A stretch of 64,000 bases of DNA from Dolichospermum compactum NIES-806 (lineage in GTDB: Bacteria > Cyanobacteriota > Cyanobacteriia > Cyanobacteriales > Nostocaceae), in assembly GCF_002368115.1 (NCBI RefSeq), contig NZ_AP018316.1, forward strand, positions 1,075,504 through 1,139,503. The letters are read 5' to 3'. Under the pieces are notes generated by a model, which did not search any database, was not told the DNA's origin, and was given only the letters and a program-made list of their open reading frames with translations. The translations under genes were made by a program, and so were the position numbers. This document shows, in pieces, positions 42,668-52,292 of the stretch. Positions within the stretch are counted from its first letter, which is position 1, and each line of letters begins with the position of its first letter.

Positions 42668-42943
42668 ATGCAATATTCAATTGAACAAATTCCCGTCAAC
42701 TTCAATAAAATGATTCAGGAAGTTCAACAAGGTGAACAAATCGAAATTACCCAAGCAGGTAAACAAATTGCTGTGATTATTTCTACCGCTGAATATGAAA
42801 GATTATTAAATAAAATACCAAGTTTTGGGGAATCTATAGAACAATTTCGTCAGGAATATAATGTAGAGTCAGCGGAAATTAACCCCGATGAAATTTTTGC
42901 AGGGGTGCGTGATAAATCACCTGGAAGAGAGGTCGTATTTTAA
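42668..42943 (+). CDS. Phd/YefM-type antitoxin
   Basis: This 91-residue protein starts at the ATG at 42668; the open frame extends upstream into hemB but that part is not homologous. The N-terminal YSIEQIPVNFNKMIQEVQQG and EIEITQAGKQIAVIIS segments (the latter read here as IEITQAGKQIAVIIS) are typical Phd/YefM dimer and DNA-binding regions. The tail (GVRDKSPGREVVF) would wrap a PIN toxin. Its partner just downstream, at 42948, has lost most of its coding sequence, so the antitoxin is now orphaned, though it may still bind DNA. Confidence 0.82.
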   Translation: MQYSIEQIPVNFNKMIQEVQQGEQIEITQAGKQIAVIISTAEYERLLNKIPSFGESIEQFRQEYNVESAEINPDEIFAGVRDKSPGREVVF

Positions 42944-42947
42944 TTTT

Positions 42948-43055
42948 ATGCTCTTTCTTTTAGATACTAATATCCTCTCAGAACCATTACGCAATAATGT
43001 TGCAGATTACGCCAATTTTCAAAACTTAACAATTGAGAACTGGTTAGACCTTTAG
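42948..43055 (+). pseudogene. Internally deleted VapC/PIN toxin gene
   Basis: Starting 4 bases after the antitoxin stop, the 35-codon frame joins a PIN N-terminus (MLFLLDTNILSEPLR) directly to a typical VapC C-terminus (NVADYANFQNLTIENWL). About 100 central residues, including the middle acidic residues, are missing, yet the frame is kept and the start is intact. The junction lies at an Asn-Asn stretch (AATAATGTT), so deletion between short repeats is likely. It cannot be an active nuclease. Confidence 0.8.
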
Positions 43056-43396
43056 CATCTAATTCGGTGTTAACACCTCTACTGATTTGATTTTGACTAA
43101 CGGGTGTTAAGGTAGAAATTATGATTAAGACCTCAGATAAAGCGCCAAGCTACATTAAACCGCTACCTACGCAAGATTCATAAAATTAGCCTGTGTTAAT
43201 AACTACATTTATTTTGTGAATTTCGCCGTGTGTAATAGCTTATTCACATTGAAACTGGTTATGGGTAATTGTCTTCTTTTTGCTTCTTTGACAAAAGTAA
43301 TATAAAATGCCCTGTGTTACCAGTACGGTTCACTAGGATCAAAAGTTTTTGAGCTAGAGAACATTAGTCCATTGGCCAGGTGCGAGATAAAATACT
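43056..43396. other. Intergenic region upstream of SLH protein
   Basis: There is no supported gene. An inverted pair GGTGTTAACACC (43068-43079) and the nearby GGTGTTAAGG are present, and the promoter of the SLH gene is probably near 43300-43390. Confidence 0.4.
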
Positions 43397-44857
43397 ATGA
43401 ATCCCATTAATTTAAGTTGGAGTAAGCTGGTTGTTACAGCCGTTTCTTTTGTCGCATTATCGCCAATATCTTCTGCATTAGCAGTATCACGACTTTCTTC
43501 CCCAGTTGCATCAAAGTTAGGTAATTCTCCACAAACGCAACTTTTGATAGGTCAATCTGAAGGTGAAGCAATTGATATTCCCGTTAGTACGAGTTTTTCA
43601 CCAGAGAAGAAATCAGCCTTTACGCTTTATATATGGCAACCTGGGGGAACAATCAAAGAAGTAATTGCCCGTGTTTCTATTAAGAGTAAATATGGTAATA
43701 AATACCGTCAAGAAAGGTTTTTAGGTGATTATAAATATAAGATTAAGCAAAAGGCTAAGTTTGTTAAAGGATTCAAATTAGGCGATCGCATCGTTATCCG
43801 CTTATATGACACTAATAATCGCTTCATTGGTTACAGTGAATTTGTTTGTTTGCCGGAAAATACTGCGGTTAACTTGATTTTATCCGCTAATCCTACAGAA
43901 AACAAAGTAGTTCGCACCTTTTATGGTTTTGATGTCAATAATGATAGCATTGTTGATAATACCAATGCCTACGATTATTTCACGGAAGTTAATAACCAAA
44001 AAGTTACTTTCCTGAATAGTTCGGAAAAGATTAATATTGTCCAATATCAAGCCGCAGGATTTGCCAAAGTTGCCACCACAGGCACTTATCCGACTTCCTT
44101 TAGCGAAGGTGATTTTGCTGTAGTGGGTAAATCTATCAATGCCTTTGATTCTACCTTAGCAAAAGCCTTAACAGCTAATCCTGGTAGTTTGGTAAGATTG
44201 ACTCCAATTAGTGCAAACTCCAGTTTTGAACTTGGCAAATTATTAAGTGAATATCGGCAAATAGGTGTAGCCAAAGGTATTCAAGTCTCATTTTCTGATA
44301 TCTCCAAAAACTATTGGGCTAAGGAATATATTTCTGAATTGGCTGCAATAGAAGTAATTGGTGGATTTCCAGATGGTACTTTCCGTCCGAATGCACCTGT
44401 AACTCGTGCCGAATTAGCAGCATTATTACAAAAAGTCTTTATTAAAAGTAAAGTTCGAGAAGCAATTAATTTTAAAGATGTTCCTAAGCAATATTGGGCT
44501 TATGATGCCATTCGAGAAACTTACGAAATGGGCTTTTTTACTATTCTCAACAGCAAAAACTTTAACCCCACACAAAAGCTGAACCGCCTAGATGTTTTAA
44601 TAACTTTGGCCAAAGGATTGAATTATAAATTTACAGGTTCAACAGCAAATATCCTTTCAGTTTATAGTGATGCTTCTAGTATTAGAAACGAACATCGTAA
44701 TTTTATCGCCGCCTTAACAGAAAATAATGTAATTACTAATTATCCCAATAAGAAATTACTAAATCCTAAAAAAGTTGCCACCAGAGCAGATGTTTGTGCT
44801 TTATTGTACAAGGCAATGGTGAGTGCTGGAGAAGTGGCAGATTTACCTGTAAAATAA
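43397..44857 (+). CDS. Secreted protein with C-terminal SLH domains
   Basis: This 486-residue protein has a signal peptide ending near SSALA (residue 29). The middle (about 50-280) is beta-rich without a family I recognise (ARVSIKSKYGNKYRQERFLG, FGVDVN-like calcium-motif region GFDVNNDSIVDNTN). Three SLH repeats follow, about 295-480: FSDISKNYWAKEYISELAAI, FPDGTFRPNAPVTRAELAAL, FKDVPKQYWAYDAI and YPNKKLLNPKKVATRADVCA. SLH repeats bind cell-wall polymers, so it is likely held in the periplasm or outer wall. Its role beyond attachment is unknown. Confidence 0.83.
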   Translation: MNPINLSWSKLVVTAVSFVALSPISSALAVSRLSSPVASKLGNSPQTQLLIGQSEGEAIDIPVSTSFSPEKKSAFTLYIWQPGGTIKEVIARVSIKSKYGNKYRQERFLGDYKYKIKQKAKFVKGFKLGDRIVIRLYDTNNRFIGYSEFVCLPENTAVNLILSANPTENKVVRTFYGFDVNNDSIVDNTNAYDYFTEVNNQKVTFLNSSEKINIVQYQAAGFAKVATTGTYPTSFSEGDFAVVGKSINAFDSTLAKALTANPGSLVRLTPISANSSFELGKLLSEYRQIGVAKGIQVSFSDISKNYWAKEYISELAAIEVIGGFPDGTFRPNAPVTRAELAALLQKVFIKSKVREAINFKDVPKQYWAYDAIRETYEMGFFTILNSKNFNPTQKLNRLDVLITLAKGLNYKFTGSTANILSVYSDASSIRNEHRNFIAALTENNVITNYPNKKLLNPKKVATRADVCALLYKAMVSAGEVADLPVK

Positions 44858-45253
44858 ACTGCCTAACCTAGTACCGCAGGGCGTTCGTCAAAAGTCAAAA
44901 GTCAAAACGAATATACAATCAGCTTTCCAGTAGTTTGGAATGGTCTATTTATTTCCGCCGACCTGTACTAGCCTTGTTCCTTACCTACTTTTTCAACTTA
45001 GTGTAAGCATTCAGCTAAAACCGGATTTTAGGGGTTTTGAAGTGGGGAGACTGACATCAGAAGCATTCAGCTATCAGTGGTCAGCAGTCAGCTAAAACTG
45101 GATATTCAGAATGCTGATCAATTCAACTCTTGCTGATAGCTGATGGCTGAATGCTTACAACTTAGCTATCCAGGTGTAGATGTTGATTGTTACCAACTCA
45201 AGTTACTCTAAAAAGTGATTGACATAAGTTGATAACACAACAAAACACAGAAT
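44858..45253. other. Repeat-bearing spacer
   Basis: There is no gene. The inverted arms GTAAGCATTCAGC (45003-45015) and GCTGAATGCTTAC (45147-45159) enclose copies of CAGCTAAAAC and GTCAGC heptamer-like units, suggesting a small palindromic repeat. Confidence 0.55.
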
Positions 45254-46972
45254 ATGGAAACAGAGCATAGTCTAATTCTGGATTTAACAATCGTCTTAGT
45301 CGCTACGGCATTAGGAGGATTTTTGTCCCATAGGTTGCATCAACCTGTGATACTTGGTTATTTAGTAAGTGGTTTTGCTATTGGACCTTTTGGTTTAAAG
45401 TTATTAAGCAACGTTGCTGATATTAAATCTTTAGCAGAAATTGGTGTCGCCTTCCTACTGTTTGCCTTAGGTGTAGAATTTTCTTTAGCAGACCTAAAAC
45501 GAGTTAAAGAAATTGCGATTAAAGGCAGTTTACTACAAATTGGTTTAACAATTACCTTAGTAACAATAGTAACCCTCTCCACAGGGTGGGCTTCTGGAAT
45601 TACAAAAGGCATTTTCTTAGGAGCAGTTTTATCTCTTTCTTCCACAGCAATAGTATTAAAAACACTCACCGAAAAGGGTGAAACTAATACCGTGCATGGC
45701 CAAATTATGTTAGCAATTTTAATTGCTCAAGATTTAGCTTTAGGTGTGATGTTAGCAATACTTCCTGCTTTGCAACAACCCGAAAATATTGCTGTAGCAC
45801 TAGGCTTTGCTTTAGTCAAAATTGCCCTGTTTGCAGTAGTCGCAATTATATTAAGTCTGTGGATAGTTCCCCGGGTTTTAAGTAATATTGCCGCTACAGA
45901 AAGTAATGAATTATTTCTCTTGGTTGTAATTGCCTTATGCTTAGGAGTTGCATTAACAACTGCATATTTAGGTCTTTCCATTGCCATGGGGGCATTTGTG
46001 GCTGGTTTAATGATATCGGAAATTGATTATGCTGACCAGGCATTAGCCAGAATTTTACCGTTGCGAGATACATTTGCAAGTTTGTTTTTTGCATCCATTG
46101 GAATGCTGATTGATCCAGCTATTTTGATCAACAATTTTGGCATAATTTTAGAACTTGTAGCTTTGGTTATGTTGGGGAAAGCAGCAATTATTTTAGGCAT
46201 TGTTTTAAAATTTGACTACTCTCTCAAAAATGCCATTATCGTCAGTTTGGGAATTAACCAAATTGGTGAATTTTCTTTTGTATTAGCCTTAGCTGGTTTA
46301 AAATTAGAATTGCTATCTCCACAAACCTATTCTTTATTATTAGGAACAACAGCAATTACACTCATTTTTACACCTTTATCACTCAAAATTGCACCTTTAA
46401 TTGCCGATTATCTAAATCAAAACCCCTTCCTAGCAAAGTTCTTACAACGCTTTTCTGTACCAAAAACAATATCTATGCCAGAAATAATTACTGGTCATGT
46501 AGTAGTAGCAGGTTATGGTAGAGTTGGGCAAGTAATTGTTAGCATATTACAAAGCCAAGGATATCCAGTTGTAGTAATTGAAAATAGCGAAGCATCTGTA
46601 CAAAGATTAAGAATGCGCCAAATTCCTTATATTTTTGGTGATGCAGATTCGGAGTTAGTATTAGAAAAAGCACATTTAGAAACAGCCAAAGCTTTAGCGA
46701 TCGCCCTTCCAGATCCTGCCAGTACCCGCTTACTTTTGAAAAATGCTTTAACTATTGCCCCTGATTTAGATGTAATTGCTCGTTCACACAGTAATAAGGA
46801 AATTGATATTTTAGTTCAAATGGGTGCGAAAGAAGTAGTACAACCTGAATTTGAAGCAGCATTAGAGCTAGGAAATCATTTACTAAGAACATTGGGCGCA
46901 GGAGACAGTTACATCCAAACTGTGATCAATACTATTCGTAAAGATAGATATTTAAGTGTTAGACCTGAGTAA
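45254..46972 (+). CDS. CPA2 cation:proton antiporter with RCK domain (KefB/YbaL type)
   Basis: This 572-residue protein has about 12 membrane helices in residues 1-385 (GYLVSGFAIGPFGLKLLSNV; ALGVEFSLADLKRVK; SLSSTAIVLKTLTEKG; IAQDLALGVMLAI), and a cytoplasmic RCK_N domain from about 412 (GHVVVAGYGRVGQVI, a Rossmann nucleotide-binding site) with IFGDADSELVLEKA. It exchanges K+ or Na+ for H+ across the membrane, gated by nucleotide binding. The TrkA-C domain is absent, as in YbaL. It is monocistronic. Confidence 0.9.
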   Translation: METEHSLILDLTIVLVATALGGFLSHRLHQPVILGYLVSGFAIGPFGLKLLSNVADIKSLAEIGVAFLLFALGVEFSLADLKRVKEIAIKGSLLQIGLTITLVTIVTLSTGWASGITKGIFLGAVLSLSSTAIVLKTLTEKGETNTVHGQIMLAILIAQDLALGVMLAILPALQQPENIAVALGFALVKIALFAVVAIILSLWIVPRVLSNIAATESNELFLLVVIALCLGVALTTAYLGLSIAMGAFVAGLMISEIDYADQALARILPLRDTFASLFFASIGMLIDPAILINNFGIILELVALVMLGKAAIILGIVLKFDYSLKNAIIVSLGINQIGEFSFVLALAGLKLELLSPQTYSLLLGTTAITLIFTPLSLKIAPLIADYLNQNPFLAKFLQRFSVPKTISMPEIITGHVVVAGYGRVGQVIVSILQSQGYPVVVIENSEASVQRLRMRQIPYIFGDADSELVLEKAHLETAKALAIALPDPASTRLLLKNALTIAPDLDVIARSHSNKEIDILVQMGAKEVVQPEFEAALELGNHLLRTLGAGDSYIQTVINTIRKDRYLSVRPE

Positions 46973-47042
46973 TAATAGACATCTTTATGCCAAATATATA
47001 TCTTTGAGTGTAGCCCTAAATCCATTAAATTTTTCTGTTCAC

Positions 47043-47291
47043 CTACTTACAACTTCTAATTGTCATTTCATTGGGAGGATTGCGAAAAGGTTCAAATAGA
47101 CAGCTTGTAACTGCCATTTTCACTAATAATCCTAAATCGGAAGTTACAGGTTTTGATTTATTAGGAACAAACCAAATATCTATTTCTCTAACTTCGCTTT
47201 TTACGTCTTTACCAATATCTACTTGACCTAAAGGTTTTAATAATTCCTCTAGATATTCTTTTGCAAATTGGTCATGGGCTTCTCTCGTCAT
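47043..47291 (-). pseudogene. Truncated Rpn-family gene
   Basis: The 82 codons match the N-terminus of the two other Rpn-like proteins in this window (AHDQFAKEYLEELLKPLGQV; VREIDIWFVPN; CLFEPFRNPPNEMTIRSC) but stop right after RSC, where intact relatives continue with L-GKLF-like sequence. No remainder of the gene is visible downstream. The ATG and first third are intact, so a short product could be made, but the nuclease core is incomplete. Confidence 0.75.
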
Positions 47292-47463
47292 ACAAAATCT
47301 ATAATTAATAAGTAAGTTTGCACGAGTTGTAAATTTAACCAGCTAATTGTCCTGATATGACACATTTGAGACTGAAATAGCAAATAACTATAGCATTTCT
47401 CCATTTACAGTAGTCGGCTTTGACTTCTTTTCGCTGCTATAGCAACTATGAGGCTAGAAACTG

Positions 47464-48312
47464 ATGAAAAAAGTTAATATCTACCGCTTTTGTAATTACG
47501 CTTTAATAAGTTTAATATCTTGCAATCTGGTGTTGAGTCAGATATCTCCAGCTTTAACTCAAACAGTTTCTCTAATTAACCCCATGTCTGCACCTGCTAC
47601 TAACTTAATTTGGCCTACTCAGGGTGTGCTTTCTCAAGGTTTCCGTAAATATCAACATGAGGGAATTGATATTGCTGCTGCAAAAGGGACTCCGATTTTG
47701 GCTGCTGCTGCTGGTAAAGTTGTGAAAGCTAGTTGGGATGATTGGGGATTAGGCAATTTTATCGAAATTAAACATCTTAATGGCAATGTGACGGTTTACG
47801 GACATAATAGCCGTTTATTAGTGAGTAAAGGTCAACAGGTCAAACAAGGTCAAATTATTGCCGAAATGGGTTCAACAGGCAATAGCACCGCCCCTCATTT
47901 GCATTTTGAATTTTATGCAGATGGTCGTTTAGCTAGTAATCCTCTGAGTTTATTACCGTCCGCCACCATCGCAAAAACATCAGTAAATCAACCAGTTACC
48001 CCAACTCCACAACCAGTTTCACATGCAAGTAATAATACTGATTGTCGTGGGACTACAGTTATGAATGGGGAGACGGCAACAGTTAGTATAAAAGTTTGCG
48101 AAGAAAATGGTCAGTTATTTTATTTGGGGAAATTGAAGCAAGAACCCAGTCAAGTGTTAAAAATTCGGGCATGGAAAGTTGATAATAACAAATATCAGGC
48201 AGAAAATGGTACTTTTTCCTACTTAATTAGCCCAGAAAAAATAGAGATTTGGCGCAATGGTAGTCAAATTCGTGCGGATAGTTTTCTCACTTCTCATGGT
48301 TTAGGGAAATAA
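47464..48312 (+). CDS. M23-family (LytM-type) peptidoglycan endopeptidase
   Basis: This 282-residue secreted protein has an N-terminal signal segment. The M23 domain (about 48-170) has the zinc ligands His65 and Asp69 in YQHEGIDIAAAKGTPI and HLHFEFYADG later, with GNFIEIKHLNGNVTVYGHNS. The C-terminal 110 residues (DCRGTTVMNGETATVSIKVC) are an additional domain I do not recognise. It probably cuts peptide cross-links in the wall, or activates amidases if the site is inactive, which it does not appear to be. A peptidoglycan-binding protein gene follows on the same strand. Confidence 0.88.
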   Translation: MKKVNIYRFCNYALISLISCNLVLSQISPALTQTVSLINPMSAPATNLIWPTQGVLSQGFRKYQHEGIDIAAAKGTPILAAAAGKVVKASWDDWGLGNFIEIKHLNGNVTVYGHNSRLLVSKGQQVKQGQIIAEMGSTGNSTAPHLHFEFYADGRLASNPLSLLPSATIAKTSVNQPVTPTPQPVSHASNNTDCRGTTVMNGETATVSIKVCEENGQLFYLGKLKQEPSQVLKIRAWKVDNNKYQAENGTFSYLISPEKIEIWRNGSQIRADSFLTSHGLGK

Positions 48313-48480
48313 AAATACTAACCTCTTTATGTAATTGATGATTTCATTACAAATACCTGATGTGACAGTTCAAATGGCGGAATATAGTAGCCAACAAGTT
48401 GTCGTGAATAAGTATAAAATCAATAGAGATGAAAACTAGACAAAAGTATCGCAAAATTTCACATAAAGGAGCAGATGATT

Positions 48481-49086
48481 ATGGAATATTTGGCTTATTC
48501 CTATATGTATATAGAAGATGAAAAAACAAATGAAAATTTTGCATTAAATTTTCCCAAATCGTCATTTAATTGGCGGAAAATTTTTAAATCTTCTGCATGG
48601 TTAACTTTGGCTGGTGTGACTATATTATTAGCTACAGTGACTCAAATGCAGTTTGCTTCCGCAGAATATGCCAGAACGAATGGAAATTGTCTTAATATTC
48701 GTACCGGACCTAGCACTGCAAATTCATCTGTGGCTTGTGTCCGCAATGGTTCATACATTGGTGAAACTGGTCGTGTCAGAAATGGATTTGCGAGAATTTC
48801 TTCGGGACGTTACCGAGGATACTATGTGGCTGAAAGATGGATTGGTAATACTCCTGGCTATTCTCACCGCAGATATCGTTCTGGAGCCGGTGTTGGCGGT
48901 AGGGTAACGGTAGGATATGGCTCAAGAGGTGAACGAGTCAGAGAAATCCAAAGAGCTTTAGGGATTAGAGTTGATGGTGTTTATGGCTCACGAACCATTA
49001 ACGCAATTCGTCACTTCCAAAGACGTAACGGACTGCGTGTAGATGGGGTTGTTGGTTATCAAACTCGGAGAGCTTTAGGTATTTAG
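48481..49086 (+). CDS. Secreted SH3b plus peptidoglycan-binding protein
   Basis: This protein of about 201 residues starts at the ATG at 48481 because AAGGAG sits nine bases upstream (an ATG six bases earlier is too close to it). A hydrophobic segment WLTLAGVTILLATVTQM (about 40-56) is a signal anchor. An SH3b domain follows (NCLNIRTGPSTANSSVACV), then an Arg/Gly-rich linker and a C-terminal PG_binding_1 domain (GSRGERVREIQRALGIRVDG; INAIRHFQRRNGLRVDGVVG). It likely binds peptidoglycan in the periplasm. Context with an M23 peptidase suggests wall maintenance. Confidence 0.86.
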   Translation: MEYLAYSYMYIEDEKTNENFALNFPKSSFNWRKIFKSSAWLTLAGVTILLATVTQMQFASAEYARTNGNCLNIRTGPSTANSSVACVRNGSYIGETGRVRNGFARISSGRYRGYYVAERWIGNTPGYSHRRYRSGAGVGGRVTVGYGSRGERVREIQRALGIRVDGVYGSRTINAIRHFQRRNGLRVDGVVGYQTRRALGI

Positions 49087-49232
49087 GAACTGTCTAATCA
49101 GGTAACAGTTAGTCAAGTTTACAAACATACAGCACATCGGTGTTATGAGGTACAACAACCCCACCCCCAACCCCCTCCCCACAAGCGATGAGGGGGCTAT
49201 GATGTACCTTATATACCTGTAATCTGCTGTAA

Positions 49233-50363
49233 CTAAAGTTGTTTTTCTATTCCCTGTTGCTGGTAATTTTTGACAATTTGCAGAATGCGTTCTGCTGCAT
49301 GGCCATCGCCAAAGGGATTAATGGCGGTGGCCATTTTGGTATAAGCGTCGGGGTTACTGAGTAGTTCACTAGCGGCTGTGACAATATTTGCGGTTTGTGT
49401 ACCTACGAGTTTGGCTGTGCCGGCGGTAACGGCTTCTGGTCTTTCTGTGGTATCTCTGAGAACTAGGACTGGTTTACCCAGACTGGGGGCTTCTTCTTGT
49501 AATCCACCGGAATCGGTTAAAATTAAATGCGATCGCTCAATAGCTCCCACTAATTCAGCATAATCCAAGGGTTCTGTTAGGAAAATGCGGGGATGACTCC
49601 CTAACAACTCTTGCAATGGTTCTCTAACTGTGGGATTTTTATGTAATGGTAGTAATAAGGCTGTATCAGGAAATTGCTCTAAAATTTGTAAAAAACTTTG
49701 AGCGATATCTTGCAGTGGTTCTCCCCAATTTTCCCGTCTATGAACTGTTGCCAATATTGTCCTATATTTATGCCAATCTAACCCTGGTATATTGCAAACT
49801 GGTTTTTTTGCAGCCACATTTAATAAAGCATCAATTACAGTATTTCCTGTTAAGTGAATTTCTCCTAATACCCCAGAATTTTGTAAGTTTTCCACAGCTA
49901 AAGTAGTCGGGGAAAAATGTAATTGTGTAAGCTGGGAAATCAGCCTTCTATTAGCTTCTTCGGGAAAAGGATTAAATAAATCATCAGTCCTTAAACCCGC
50001 TTCCACATGACCCACAGGGATTTTTTGATAAAAAGCTGCCAAGGTCGCCGCAAAAGCTGTTGTTGTATCTCCTTGCACAATTACAAAATCTAATTTTTGA
50101 GCTTGAAATAATGCTTCTAAACCCTTTAAACTTCGACAAGTAATATCACTAAGAGATTGTTGTCGCTGCATAATCTCTAAATTCCAATCGGCTTTGAGTT
50201 TGAACAATTGCATTACTTGTTCAACCATTTCTCGATGTTGTCCTGTGAGAATTACCTGCAATTCAAAATCTGGAGAATTTTGAAAAACTTGAATTACTGG
50301 TGCTAGTTTAATAGCTTCAGGACGAGTTCCTAAAATAATGCCAATGCGGTGTTGATTTGTCAT
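49233..50363 (-). CDS. wecB: UDP-N-acetylglucosamine 2-epimerase (non-hydrolysing)
   Basis: This 376-residue enzyme converts UDP-GlcNAc to UDP-ManNAc for surface polysaccharides. Motifs include GTRPEAIKLAPVIQ (12-25), TGQHREMVEQVMQLF, VQGDTTTAFAATLAAF, VGHVEAGLRTDDLFNPFPEE in two blocks, TVHRRENWGEP and LTDSGGLQEEAPSLGKPVLV. All are as in bacterial WecB, and the length is normal. It stands alone, with a palindromic C-rich repeat downstream (49150-49210). Confidence 0.94.
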   Translation of the reverse strand: MTNQHRIGIILGTRPEAIKLAPVIQVFQNSPDFELQVILTGQHREMVEQVMQLFKLKADWNLEIMQRQQSLSDITCRSLKGLEALFQAQKLDFVIVQGDTTTAFAATLAAFYQKIPVGHVEAGLRTDDLFNPFPEEANRRLISQLTQLHFSPTTLAVENLQNSGVLGEIHLTGNTVIDALLNVAAKKPVCNIPGLDWHKYRTILATVHRRENWGEPLQDIAQSFLQILEQFPDTALLLPLHKNPTVREPLQELLGSHPRIFLTEPLDYAELVGAIERSHLILTDSGGLQEEAPSLGKPVLVLRDTTERPEAVTAGTAKLVGTQTANIVTAASELLSNPDAYTKMATAINPFGDGHAAERILQIVKNYQQQGIEKQL

Positions 50364-50458
50364 TAGTCGAATAATTACAACTTATTTTTAATTTTCAATT
50401 CCCCAAAAAGGTAAAGCGCAAGGCAATAATCATCCCCCTACCTGAATTATGGAATTAT

Positions 50459-51892
50459 TTAAGCAGGTTTCCATGTACCGTGGAAACTATGAGGGATAAC
50501 ACTGGGTAATCCCAGTCTACAAATAGGTTCTGTATTTAGTCTATCACTCGCAAATATCCAAACTTCGCTACCATGAGTATTACCATCATAAACCACAGTT
50601 AACAGCCAACCTTGCCCAGAATTTTGCGGATTTTGGACATAAATAGGTTCAGAAGGATAGCGATTTTCTCCTATGTTTGCTTGCGTTAAAGTTCCAGTTT
50701 TGTGATCAAAACAAGCAATAATATTTAAAAGTTCCTTACCAACATCTGTCCCTGGTTGGAATCCTGACATATAGGTATAACGAGAAAATTGACCTACAGT
50801 TTGTGGAGGAACACTAGGAAACTCACAATGTTGATTTGAAAGTTGTTCAATTTTAATTACCTTTCCAGTTTGAGGATTAAGTTGAACTTGTGAAAATGTA
50901 CTATTGGCAATTGTATGAGTTTCCCCTGTAGCTACTTCCCGTAAATATTGATTAGTTTGAAAATCTTCATAACGGGCAATATCTACAATTACCGCACCAC
51001 TAGGATCTACATAACCATTAGCGAAATGCCACTGAAACCAAGATTCAGTTTCTCCTCGACTGACTAAAGATAAACTTTCTCTATCTAGCACTATAATCTG
51101 AGTTCCCAATTCAGGATGCCATTCTAGAGAATCACTATAATTACTTGTTCCTACCAAAACTGGCCAAAGATTTAACCGCACTGGGGAAATAAAAAAGATT
51201 AGATACTGTCCTGCTAAAACAAAATCATGTATTAGTGGTACTCCTTCTAATTGATGTATTGCTGTTTGGATAATTTTACCAGTCAACTCACTTTTATAAA
51301 CATTAAGTGTGGCATTTAATCCAGGAGTTACACCAAAATTAAAAATTTCCCCTGTATTTTTGTCCTGCTTATAATGGGCAGAATAACTTAATTCCTTAGT
51401 TAAACTGCCTAAATCATCTTCACCACAAGTTTCTAAAGTTTGCAAATCTAAAGCATAAGGTTTACCACCTTCCCACAATGCCAAAAGTTTATCAGGTAAT
51501 GCCAAAACTGAAGTATTCGCCGCATTTTTCACAGGTTTTATCCATTGATTCCAGATAATTCCTGGTGCAGTCATGCCATAATTACCATAAAGCAATTTAC
51601 CCGCAGCAGTTTCTTCTTGATAACCTTTAGTTTGCACATAGCGATAAACCGCAACTGCTTCTACATTGGTAAAATTGACCGCGAGAATTGCCCCATCTCC
51701 ATCAAACCAATGTCCCACTCGGATACCATTCCGTTCTAGTCGTGCTGGTCCATTCCGGTACAGTGTACCCCTTAAACCCGCGGGGATTTTACCTGCGAGA
51801 ATAGGTAATTGAGTGGCAGAAAATTCTGTTGCTGGTTGAGATATTGCTCTAGACCATGCTTTTTTAGTTGACTTTTGATCAATTGTTTGCAT
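50459..51892 (-). CDS. Carotenoid cleavage oxygenase
   Basis: This protein of about 477 residues starts at the ATG at 51892 (MQTIDQKSTKKAWSRAISQP); the frame continues 20 codons upstream, but that part lies in a dispersed repeat. It is a beta-propeller non-heme iron dioxygenase with all four His ligands: LSYSAHYKQDKNTGE, VPLIHDFVLAG, FQWHFANGYVD and IPHSFHGTW. It cleaves carotenoids or apocarotenoids to aldehydes such as retinal; the substrate cannot be told from sequence. The window also holds crtB and crtP, but these are 7 kb away and not co-transcribed. Confidence 0.9.
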   Translation of the reverse strand: MQTIDQKSTKKAWSRAISQPATEFSATQLPILAGKIPAGLRGTLYRNGPARLERNGIRVGHWFDGDGAILAVNFTNVEAVAVYRYVQTKGYQEETAAGKLLYGNYGMTAPGIIWNQWIKPVKNAANTSVLALPDKLLALWEGGKPYALDLQTLETCGEDDLGSLTKELSYSAHYKQDKNTGEIFNFGVTPGLNATLNVYKSELTGKIIQTAIHQLEGVPLIHDFVLAGQYLIFFISPVRLNLWPVLVGTSNYSDSLEWHPELGTQIIVLDRESLSLVSRGETESWFQWHFANGYVDPSGAVIVDIARYEDFQTNQYLREVATGETHTIANSTFSQVQLNPQTGKVIKIEQLSNQHCEFPSVPPQTVGQFSRYTYMSGFQPGTDVGKELLNIIACFDHKTGTLTQANIGENRYPSEPIYVQNPQNSGQGWLLTVVYDGNTHGSEVWIFASDRLNTEPICRLGLPSVIPHSFHGTWKPA

Positions 51893-51914
51893 ATAGTATT
51901 TCTGGCTTACATAA

Positions 51915-51996
51915 TATATACTCGTGACGGCTGATATTTGAACTTTTACCAAATTATAAAAACCTAGATGTGTAGGGGTTTAGCACTGCTAAACTG
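51915..51996. repeat. Solo arm of the MITE-like family
   Basis: The sequence CTCGTGACGGCTGATATTTG, then AACTTTTACCAAATTA, AGATGTGTAGGGGTTTAGCA and CTGCTAAAC copies the 4230-4290 arm in the same orientation and overlaps the upstream extension of the carotenoid oxygenase frame. The remaining 51997-52292 spacer includes a GGGTTGAACGAAGTGAAACCC hairpin region (about 52121-52142) and a HIP1-like site, with no gene. Confidence 0.65.
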
Positions 51997-52292
51997 TAGA
52001 ATCAAATAATCAAGCTATTGTGAGTATAGCAGAAGTCAGAATCAGGAGAATTATTCAATTAATTATTTTTGATTCTACCGCTTCCCTTATGGAAAAGAAT
52101 ATTAATTTAATTTTTGTAGGTTGGGTTGAACGAAGTGAAACCCAATATTAGTACCTTGTCCCGCAAAGAATAATCGGTAGTTTGGCGATCGCAGTGCTGG
52201 TAGCGTTAATTTCATATCACAACCCACTTCTTAAATTAAATTGAAAATGTCGGTATAATAAATAGTTATGTGTCATGGAAATAAGATTTGTA

